A stretch of DNA of 64,000 nt from Asterella californica. Lineage: Eukaryota > Streptophyta > Marchantiopsida > Marchantiales > Aytoniaceae. The notes beneath the pieces were generated by a model. It saw only the letters and a program-made list of their open reading frames with translations. It was not told the DNA's origin and did no database searches. The stretch covers positions 7,626,001-7,690,000 of the forward strand of contig JAYKYS010000011.1 of the NCBI GenBank assembly GCA_036924285.1, written 5' to 3'. Made by a program: the position numbers and the translations under genes. The first letter of the stretch is position 1. The number at the start of each line of letters is the position of its first letter. Below, piece by piece: positions 48,101-60,100 of this stretch.

Positions 48101-51100
48101 TCATCGGCATGCGCTCAGTAAATGATGTTCGACCTTCAGCAACCTGCACGAAGTAACAGAAAAGGATAACAGATCATTTCCTTCTCGAACTTTATAACCG
48201 GATTGCTGCTTCCGAGAGTATGGTGAGCTCATTAGAAAATTCCACAATTGCTTATTCCAGACCTTATAACTTTCTAGCTGATAATTTCAGACAAGATTAA
48301 TGTAAGGAAAAATGGGCCCAATTAACTTCCAGCTCACCCCGGCTTTCTAAGTTAACCGAGGAACATACAGACTTAATTTCTAACTTCTTACCTCTGCAAC
48401 AAAAGTATCCACCATCTTGGAGAGAGTGTCACGGAAATTGTTCTTGGCTTGCTCTAGTTTCTGTTCGACATTGACCAGCATGGCATTGAATTCCTCCCAT
48501 TTGTGAGGCAAAGTATCTAGGAGAGATTTCTCTTCCTCCGCCACGACCACCTGCGAGTGGAAACAGGGGAGGTCAACAGCCGAAGTCTCTTTGACTCCGA
48601 AAATCTCAAGTGTACAACAGCAACTACCTTCCGTCCCGCAATTTCCGGATTTCGTAAAATAAGTCACTGAGAGACCAGTAACGAAGGACTCAAATCCAAA
48701 CTTCTCCAAAATGAGAAACAATACAATAAAATTAAATTTGACAGCTCTGTATAAGCTAAGATGTGATGAAAGTTAACTTCTCTATCTAGATCCTTCACCT
48801 TCACGAGTGTCAGAGCAATCACCTCAAACTTCGCAAGCACTTTGTATTTCTCCTCCAGTGGTGCAAAACGAGCTTCTGTGTTCGGGCATTCATCCTTTAC
48901 AGTCCTCCACTTATTTGCCGTTGCTGTTAGCATGTCTAAATTCTCAGGAGGAATGTTGAGCATTACTGTAACGCTGCAATGATTGGCATGACAAAATGAG
49001 ACTCAACATTCATCAACCGTTGATTACGAAAAGGACTCCGTTGATGATCACAACTCCTCAAATATGAGGTTCATACCCAAGAGTTGTAGATATTCAGTTA
49101 GGCCCGCAAACATATAAGAAAATGCTAGGCCAGTGAATCACGTTAAATTACACAGTAACCTAAGTTAGATAAAGACATTGTGTTGATGCAAAAGAATCTC
49201 AGTTCAGCGAAATGGGTCAACTAACTTATTTAGACATTCGTAGCTCAGACGGTCGTCAGAACTATGCTTACCTCCAACCCCCAACCTCTTACCTATGCCA
49301 ACGTGTAAATATCGTTATGCCGCTTGGGCTCTAGCGCTATTGGTGCCATATATTTCTACTAGATGGCTCCATATGTACATAATTTCATCCGTAACTAGAT
49401 TGCTGTGGAAGTCATATCATTCGCTCGTCAATTTACCGTTTGTTACTTCTGCGTCGCTTCTGTTGAGGTGTAAGGAGAGGATAATTACGGAAATATATTA
49501 GACCAAGTTCTGCGCCGCAGATCGGTAGTGTGTAAGATCCGTAGATAGGTAATGTCAGGTATGGATTTTAGGTTATACATCTACCGACCGTTGATAACTG
49601 GACAAGCTACATTCTGTGGAACTATATTCCAGAGTCTCTTTTGAAGGGATTAATGAGATGTGAACGAGATTTTGAGATGGAGTTTCACAGAAAGTAGAAA
49701 ATACAAATGAAATTAAAAACTTCCACAAAGAACTGGAGTGATGTATTACACGATTTGTCTCCGCGTGGTGTCGATAGCGGAGTGTTCTCTGCTCAGTATG
49801 GACGGTAGCAAAAAACTGAGTTGAGACTTTAGCGTGGGAAGTCTGGAAAAAGGTGCAGCTTCAGTATGAGAAGTCTGGCGGGAGTTAGGCATGAAGTTTG
49901 AAGATAGTCAGAGAATGCAAGTCCATCATGCGTCCAGAGTACGGGCGATAAAATTGAAGATGAAAGCTGTCTTGGAACTTCCATTTGAAGGACGGAATGC
50001 AATCCTCCATTATTTGGTAACATTGCCGGAGAAAGGGCCGGTGAAGATCCATCGTTCATAATAAAGACTTTTGATCCACTAACGAACTACGTAACTGCAC
50101 AACCCATCGAGTGAAAGGTCAACAAGAAACATTCAAAGAGCAGATTCGAACAACACCGAAGAAAGATAATCAGAAATGTTACATTTGTGGAGGAAAAGGA
50201 CATTTTGTGCTTCGAAAAGAGAAAAGGTCATGACAGAAGGGGAAGGAGGAGGGGAAGAAACTCTTTCAAGGGCAGATAGGTAGGGCAGACAGGTACTGCT
50301 ATTACTTACAACTTCAAATTTTAATTGTTTAGATGAAGAATAGGACCTAGTCACATGTATAAAAGTACAAAAGAGGCTGTCGGTTCTGCGGTGCTGCAAT
50401 GACTCACATATGTTACCATCAAGAACTTTCATTGAATTTCAAACAGTGAAGACTCTCAAGCCTGTTCGATGTGGATCAGTGAATTTAAGTATGGCAAAAG
50501 TATGACGTGTTTTCTACAGCTACAGGAACGCAACAGAGGGAACGCAACAGAGAGGATGGCTACGCTCTACACGAACTATTTTTGTTCCAGATTGTACAAA
50601 GAATCTGATATCAGTTCATAGTTGGATGGGAAGAGAATCGAGTTACGTTTCCTTGCATAAGCAAGATACTGCAGTCCAGAAGGGTGAAAAGATACTGGTA
50701 TGACAGAAGAAATTCCCGCTCGTAATTTCGCTCCTTGGAATACTGGTCTCAGTTCATAGTTTAATAGAGCAACGATGCAGAGTCCAGAACGGTGAAACGA
50801 CACTCTGCCATGGGTGGTAGAAGGAAGATTACACTGATTTAGTTCATAGTCTGATAGTTTGATAGAGAAGGGAGAAAAGAATTGAGGTACATTTCCTTGC
50901 AGAAGGCAAGAGATGAAGAGTCCAGAAACAGAAAAAGGTTATTTTGCTTGTTGGAAGCATCGTAAGAGAAAAGTGCATTTAAAAGCGAAAATAGCATTAA
51001 ACATTGGCATCTTCGTCCGGGAGCATCTGTTAGAAATCAATTAATATTCGAGCTTCAGAGACAAGCATGAGAAGTGTGTTAGAGAAATGGGACTTACACT

Positions 51101-54100
51101 AATATTACGCTAAACCTCCATTTCAACACTCCCACTTAATAATCTTAGAGATTATTGTCATCAACACTCAAGTAAATCGGTCCACTAACTATTTCAGAAA
51201 ATTCGTAACTCAGACGATAGTAAAGCCCTAAAGCTGACCTTACATATGCCTACTTGTATATATATCCCTTACGCCCGTTGGGATCTAATGTGCATACATG
51301 TCATCCGTAACTAGAATGATGTATGAATCAGAGCATTCTCTCGTCATTCACTCTGTGATTTCTGCGTGACTTCTGTGTGAGCTGTAAAGAGAGGATAATT
51401 ATATAGTGTATGGCACCAAGTTCGGTGTGAGCTACGTTGTTGTGTTCTAACGTGAAGTGAACTGAGTGCTCTGCATTTATGTGTAAACTTGAGTGCTATG
51501 AAACTGTGGATGATTTATCAGTGGACCTGTTGGAGAACTATGTGGGCTAAAGACAGGAATATATCTTGGCACGCGGGTATAGCAGTTTCCAGAGAAACAG
51601 TAACTTCCCCCGCATACGAAGGTAACCCCAAATAGCTTTGAACCTGGGAATTACAAGGTGAGTAAACAGAGAATGTTGTAACTGTACGCTAACTGTGTGC
51701 GCTAATATAGGAAGTCCACTCATACTCTGCTCAGATATCGAGTTTAACATTATGTATCAAATGAATAGTCGGGAATACGAGGGCTGCTTCGACAGAAACG
51801 GAACGAGAGGGAACACCTCAAGTCCGTCACACCTCTCCACCATCACGTTTACCTCTCATTCTTCCTCAGCACTCTCAGCAAGAGCACTGAGGAAGAATGA
51901 CGTTGACACTGAGATCTACTCGTTGAAAACTCGAAGGGCATGTTAAAACATTCATACATAAAGCACACTTTACCACTAGCGGCAGAGAAACACGACTCAC
52001 CTTTGGAGATACGTATGTATTGCGTCCAATTCCGTCTTCGCGATATGATTAAGTAGGATTCTGTAAGAGTTGTACAACGGCAAATAATAGGGAATGAATA
52101 CAAAGACGTTGGTGGGAGACGTAAGAATATGTTGACAGCTAGAGAAGCAAGAGATTCAGCAAAAGAATTACGTCTGTACAACAAGATACGTACGTGAACT
52201 TTAGAACCCAGGCTTCACAGTGCGAGATAATGGACTGCTTCAGGGTACCACACTCGATGCGTAGGAATCTTAGGTTTGTTATTGTCTCTTCAGCCTGTAC
52301 GATTATTGAGTCAGAAACCTTCATGAGGATCTTTTCTCTTTGGAAACACTCTTCATGTTGAGAATGCTTCAGATCAAACCCTTGATTGGAGCGCTGGAGC
52401 GCCAGAGCCATGCTTTCATCACAGTCAACTTGCCTAGCTCTCAACCTAACGCGATTATTGTTTGAGTTGTTACAGCACGGTAAGACCAAGCTCTATGAAG
52501 GAATATACGGATCAAGCTCTATTTAGGAGAAAACACCTGAACATCTTCTATCAAGTCTTTATACTTGATTATGTCCGTCTCAAATGCTGTCAACGGCTTC
52601 TTTGCCCGTTCATACCTGCAACAGATAGAAAATCGAAGCAATGATTTTGATATAGCTGTACGTTAAGATATAGAAGGAACGTTTCTGAACCAGAGCAAGG
52701 TCTCACGGAGATCTAGCTGCAGTCCTACCGGGGGATATCACCTTACCGTCGTATGTAAGCATCCTTGTCCTGGTCCCAGACACTTTTGAACTTCCTTTCC
52801 CACGACTGTAAGAAGAGTTGCACTTTGTCGCTGACTGAGCTCACAGCCGCTGTTATGATCGTAATCGTTTCTTCTTGGTCAGGAGCAATTACCTGCACAA
52901 ATGCCAAAGAATGCACTTGGATTTAAAAACGGTATTTACGTTCTTAGCATGAAGGAAATCTGAAGGATTTCTTATGCAACGGACATCCACAATTCCAGAG
53001 AACTTAAGGTATACCTCATAGAAGCTTGGAAGATATTTCTGTGAGGCAATCGTCGAAGTTGGAGTTGTACTTGTGGGCTCCTGTTTAGAGTCACCTGCTC
53101 TTTTATGTAGAGCAGCATGTTTATCCCTACTTTTCTCTGATGAAGAAGTTGTTCCAGAAGAAACTGAAGGGGTTTGCAATTTTGCTCCATTCTTGCTATC
53201 AGATACGAGTCCTGATTGAGTCCGAAGTCGAGGAACAACCGAAATTACAGCAACCAGTTCTTTAGCAACCATTTGAACTACATCCAAAATATCCTGCACA
53301 TCAGACGAAAGACGCAATGGGGATCCAGATTCTTCATACTTGTTGGCAAAACCCTCTGAATGTTCATGACAGATATAAGCACGATGAAGAGATAATCTTC
53401 TTCAGGTTTATTGCAAGCAATAGATACTTTCACGCATCTAAACCGGTCAATTCAGTGCAAGGTACGTTACCTGCACTGAAGGTACTGTCTTCACGTGACC
53501 GGAGGCTTTTTCTAAAGCTGCAAGCGTATTAAACACAGGGTTAAGCATTTTTGCCTCAGCACTCAGGGCACGCGAGAGTTCCTGCAGCGATTTCATGACC
53601 GAGCAACGCAAAGCTTTTTCCATTTCAACCTCCACCTTTCTTCTGTATTCCTCCCATTTGCTGCGTACTTCTTCGGAGTCACTATAACATTTCTCATAAG
53701 AAGTGGAAATCGTGTCTTTTATACTACTGTATACTCGCTGCAACCGTTCACGTATAGTATCACGATGGTCAGCCTGCTTAGCTTCAAACTCGCTAATCTC
53801 ATAAACTTTCTTTTTCTCCAAATTGATAAGCCAGGCCTCGCTGATAGTGTTACAGCACTGAGTGATCCTCTTGTTGGATCCTTCAATCTGCAGGATTGTT
53901 GCGTCCACGACATGGCACTTTACTCTAACATCATGGAGATACTCCTCCAACTCCTCTTTGCTGGATAGCCACGTCAGCTGCAGGAAAATTATCAGCAGAG
54001 TATTTTAGAGATGTATTATGTACCGTAAGGAGGATAAGGGAAACAAGTATTATGATTTGACTCGATGTAAACCGTGCAAACTCACAAAAACAAATGAATG

Positions 54101-57100
54101 GTAATAACTGCCTCTCAACTAACTAGTATGAGCTAAAATACTTTATGGGTCGATAAGAGTTAAGGATGACTTTACTCTGAGTAAGCCTGGCTCCACACTG
54201 TTGTCAAGCTGGAGCACACGGTCTGATACAAGACCCCTCATGACCGGATCCATACCACCTAGTAACTGTATCCAACAATCAGGTGCCTTATTAACCTCAA
54301 ACTTTTCCAGAGGTTATATGGATGATATATTCTTGAAGCTTAAAATCCGGTGGTGCAGTTTACAGTGTTCTCAAAAGCACAAATCACGTTAATTCATCAG
54401 GTTCATCCCTAGGGCTTCAGGTAACGGAGCACGCATTGGTTGAAACTTCTCTATTATCATATTGTACGAAGCTTGTGGTCTTCTTCCTTATCTTTTGACA
54501 AATATTTCTGGATAGCATAAATCCACATTCTCGGCTGCCGTAATGAGTAGGCATAAAAACTTATGTATAGGTGTCACACGATGGATGGAGAGTCAAGTCA
54601 CGTGAAAGTTGTCAAATCAAGGGTGACTTCAAGGATGACTCTTGAGGTTATGAAGCTGCACCTTGTTGTAATCACGAGCAACGAGCAAAACATTGGTGCG
54701 CAGAGTCCACAAGTCCTCATTCGCAGCAAGGAAATCCAGAGCAAATCGCGGGATTTCAAACCCCAAGTACGTCCAGTAATGCACCTGTCTCAAATGTCAC
54801 ATGTCCGAGTTGGATGCGACGCTTCGGGCAAGGAACCAGTGATGCATGCAAACTCTTCAGGTCGTGAGTGCAGTTGGAATGGTAGCTTCTTGGAACTAGA
54901 ATTGATACCGTTAGCATACTTTTCCCTTGGGAAGTTCCCAATTGCGCTCAGGTAGCGATGACGTTACTCTAGACGTTGCTACACCAAGCTCAACATCCTC
55001 CAACAGCTGTCATACATGAAGGGCTACAGCTGACCTTTGCAACATTAAGAGATGAGTTACCTCATGAAACAAAGTAAGCAGCGTTGGGTCAAACTTCAGC
55101 ACAACCACACCTTCGCCAGCTTCATCCAACAGACTCCTCTCTAGCTTTTTCAGGAAATTAGGATCTACACTTTGTGACCATTCAGCGTGCTGACTCGTTA
55201 CAAACTGCAAGATGTACGTAGTCAATTATCAAAACAATTCTCTTTTCCTGCTAGGATAGTCTATATGAATAAGTACTTCTGTCAGCTTGTTTGTAAGAAA
55301 TTGCGACCTAACTCTCTGCAGATGAGAAAGCGACCGCTTAGACATGTCTATGCATACGTGTCAGCAATATTTCCAAGACGACTAACGTGACACAGAACGG
55401 AAGTTTCGGACAAACTACTTTACTGTCTAACTCGACATACAATCACAGCTCTACAACCGTGCATAAATACACAGGTACTACTCGTTCTGAAACTATCAAA
55501 TTAGGCTGATTCTATATCATTATATTTTACTGCTTCAAAGTTCCTATCACGTGGAACTCACTTCAACCCTTGTTCTCTTACAGACTACCGCCATATGCTA
55601 CAAAATGGCGGTATGCAACGTTTTGTTGTTGTTGCATACCGCCATTTTGTTGCAATGGTGTAACATTGCAACAAATTGTTGCAATATAATCCAATTTCAT
55701 TGTTCTATGTCTATCTTACCAATGTAGATACTGTCAAGCAGCCCGAGTTGGCCTTACCTGCTGAATAGAAGCCACGATATGATTATACTGGATAGAGAGG
55801 TCAGGACCTTCATAGTCCTCTAACAAATAGGGTGCAGCATCATTAAGAAGAGCCATGGGCTTTTTTAGCCTCTTCTCGAAGTGTAGAGACCATATGGCAG
55901 ACCCAGCATATTGCGGAAATGAGAAGTCCATCAGAGGTCGTCGTCTCAGCTGATCAAACTGCTTTTTAAGCATAGCCAACTCCGCACCAAAGGCTGCAAA
56001 GACCTGTCACAAACTGGAGGTCAGGTGAGGGACAATGAATCTAGCCCAAGCTGAAGCACTGCTGGTGGAACACTATGTTGTTTGTCAATATACTGAGTCA
56101 AGGATGGCTAGGTACTGAACTGAATAAAAATTCTGCTTGACATGAAGGAAGTCGTCACTGCTGCAGTAACCTTCTAACGAACGCGAGCTCATGCGTAGAG
56201 CGGCAGAGATAACAGAAGCAGAGAATCTTGCAACCCATGGAGAAAAAGAAACCGTAAACTACTACTGCGAAGTTTTCTTCCATCTAAACAAAGGGTGCAT
56301 ATCACTGATACAAGCTTATACCTGTATTAGGTTATTGTGTGAAAGAGGTAATCAATAACGATGAAAAAGAAGAATGTGTCAGAAAACTACTTGTTCTGTC
56401 ATTTTCTCCACACATATGCGGATCGGCGTACGGCAAGCCATCATCTTGAATGCCTCAAGCAACTCGATACTTTCTGATAATGATGAAGCATGCCTAAATC
56501 CCATAAGCATCGTGTTTTGCATCATCACCTGCAGCATCAGACCATACAAAAGCGATGAACAAACACTTGGTAGAGTCTCTCCCTTCAATAGTTTGGTGCA
56601 TCACGTCATGTTCTCCGGTACGAGAGAACGTCCATATCATACATCAGAAAACGCTCTACCGCCCTTACTGGAACTTCTGCCTTGAGGTGAAACGCACAGT
56701 CCTTGAACGAGGTGAGGGGCAGTAGCACGCAGGAGTTAAAACTGTCTTGTTAACTGTGTGTAGTTGCAGATGGCCAGGAAGAGTCTTATGTTACCTCAAG
56801 ATCCGTCACTCCCTCCTTGAACTCGTGAAAATCATCATGCCAGTTAGTCACCTTCACATCCAAAAGGTTGTAGGATAGTGATCTCAAGTTGTTGACAAGC
56901 TTGTGAAAAATTTCTTGCGAATCAGCAAGCGCCTTCGTGAGTTCCAGACCTCTAGCACCTCCAAAAGCAGGTAGCTTTAGGTTGTGAGAGAACTGACTCT
57001 GAGCGTCGCAAACCTGAAGTGAAGCACCGAATATTCACGTCTAAATCCTAGACGGAACAAAATGACAATCCGAACAACTGAACAGAAACCAATAATCACC

Positions 57101-60100
57101 TAACAGTGTCATTAATGAGGAATCGAAGATATATGACATCCAGACGAATGCACGACCTGTAAATGTTATCTTGGTTAGAACAATCTGAACATTCGATCAG
57201 AAGTAGAGTCTGGATCTGTCTCGACGTCTGATCGAATAAATCAGCTAGATATCTGGTTGTTATCTATGAGACTCTGTCACATTTAGGACATAACTGCCAC
57301 TTTCTCAAGTACAGTAGGCTCAAAATCGCTGTCACTGACTATTCACGATCATTGAGAAAAGGAACATTTCGCTGAGCAGATTCATGTTGCTAAAAACACA
57401 CTCATTACTAAGCTGCATAGAAAGTACGCAATATCCCAACTATAAAGTTTCCCACAAACTTACAGTAGCTAAACAGTTCCAAGTACAGCGTTCGTTTTTG
57501 AGGAGCAAGCTGTGAATGAGGCGGGAAAGTCCTGATTAAGCAGAACTAGCGAAGACGTCACATGTTTTACCAAGTGAAGCACCAACCTCGAGCATGTCCT
57601 GACAACGCTGAAGGAAAGCTTCAATAGGTGCGAAAATAATTTTGGTGCCCCAGTCAGTGACTTCTCGTGTGTCACCAGTATCAGAATCCGGTGGAGCCAG
57701 CCTTCGGGAAACTTCGGTCATTGTAGTATACACTCGATTCCATGCATCACTTGCGTGAATACTCTCTAACAAAGCTACTTTGCTTCTCTCCACATCTCCT
57801 TCGAAGATATCCTCCAACCCTATCCCCGCAGAGCACCTGCTAATTATCTCATTACTGACCTGCATATGTTTACCCGGCGTTGTAGTGAAAATCATGAATA
57901 GGTGTTAGGTGATCCTCCAAGAAACAAACTTGACGGTCTTATGTATACTTAGAGAGTCTTTAATATACAGAAGAGCACCTTGCACAGGAGGCCAGTAATT
58001 TTATCCGCCGTGTTGTAATACGGACTAATTTTCCAAATCATGCGAATGCGTAATAAAAGCATAGGGAGTATAGGAGGGATGTCGCGAATCTTCGAAGCTG
58101 ATAACTTCTGGCAGAGATCCTCAATAGTGATCAAATACTTCAGGTTCTGCTCTGCAACTACTGCTTCTTTCCCAATGTGCTGAGAAAGGCTCAAAAAGGG
58201 ACCAAGGTACGTGGACCTGAACTTCTCTAAGATTCCCAACATATCTTTCACTCGCTGCACCCAAGTAGTATGAACATCAGTAACTCCTAAAAGGTCTTCA
58301 TTTTAGCAGTCATGACCACGCGCTTGTAACAGAATGAACGTAAGAAAGTGAGTGTTAAAAAGCATCCTGAACATTCACTTATGCTGCTTTGCAAGAGATC
58401 CTGGACGGAATGTACAGGATGGTTTATTTGATCCCGGATTCCCCCAAGATTGAGATTGCGCTTTCGCCAGAAGTCGATTTCTGCCAAAGGTCCCATCGAT
58501 TCGTCCTCCACAAAAGCTTCTTGATTTCTCACCACCTGAAGTCAGACAACACAAGTATAGTAACCTCAAGACATTCCTACTAGGAACAAAAGTACGTCAT
58601 CACAATCTTTTGTGCATCCTGAGCATGGAAAATGAACAAAACAAACAAAAAAACAAACATTACGTCGCAAAATACAGTAGCAAAGTTGAGGGCTCCCACC
58701 AAATGTTATAGATTAGATCCGAGGCAAATAAAGAGTAATATGGCATAAGAAGTAAGTTTACTCTCTGCAAACCAACCAGCCTAGCAGCAAGTGCCAACCT
58801 ACAAATGATACACAAACTCTACGTATTTGCAAATACAAACTTAGGTCTTTTAGATTTGTGATTATGTGACAATTGCGAAAATACCTTAAGTTATTACGTG
58901 AACAAAATTCCGAAAGCATTTGTAACTCCTCTAGAAGCAGTGAGCATAAGTTCTTTGACTGCAAATAGAAGGAGAAGACACCTCTTTGATCTGGCGAGTC
59001 CACCGGATGATAATAGACTCGAGCCGTTGAGTTAACTCCTTATTCCGTGCTAGTACTGCTACATTGCCTGAAATACTGAGAGGAGGTATGTACAACAGAG
59101 TTTGACCTTTTGCTTCAAAAATGGACTCTGTCAAAGTGGCCAAAAACTTATCCAGGTCTTCTCTGAAATCTTTTGTAACACTTGTCTGCCAGCTTTCGTT
59201 GTCAAGCATAAGGGGGACATATACAATCTGTTGAGTTCACGAGAAAAGAATGCAAAATGAGGTTATCTGGGCAAAGTTGCAAATGCAGCCCATGACAGGA
59301 AATACAAGGACAAACAAGTGCTCATACAGGTAGGTGTACCAGATGACCCTAATGTGAGGAACTCGTTAGGATTTGGAAGTTCATGCTGCAGTTTCACCTT
59401 CCTTTTTAAATAAACGAGCCCTAAGGATAGCATATCTTAGTATGCTACAAAATACCACAAGTCTGCGCACATAAGCTATCTTGTGTGCTTGATCAAATCC
59501 ATAACCAAAATCGGACTAAACCACAACTCCTACTAATCAAATCATTGGTGAAGCCTCATGCCCGAGGTCCACCTGTAGTATACGCAGCAACGCCTCACTT
59601 GGGCTGCCCCGAACCATAAGGCACTGGACACTTCTGTGGATATTGGTGGCATCTAGAGGTTTGGCTGGATCTCGCATCAACACCAAGACCTGCACTCAAA
59701 ATCCAGAAGGTTACAAACCTGTCGAGCTCCGATCAGCTAACACTTCAGCTTGCTCTATCAACCCTTCTAAACTGAAGTAAGGTTAAACTTGTAGTGACCC
59801 AGCTTCTGATATTTCATGGATAGATTTGGTAACTGATCAGAGTAACTGTACGCTGCAGATTGTCAGTTACCGCGTACAGTTACTCTTATCAGTGCCAATT
59901 AGAGTACGCGGTACAGAGCGCACACTGTCTATTCACCAGTCTGTGTGCGCAAATACTTTGACAGATATGTTAGTAGCCCCGCATGCATCATGACTGACCC
60001 TGAAAGTGGACACTGGAGCATTTGCACAATCTACCGGTCAGGCCACTGACCTCGATTCTTCCACAAAGTAAACAGGATCTCAACGCGGGTAGACAAACTA

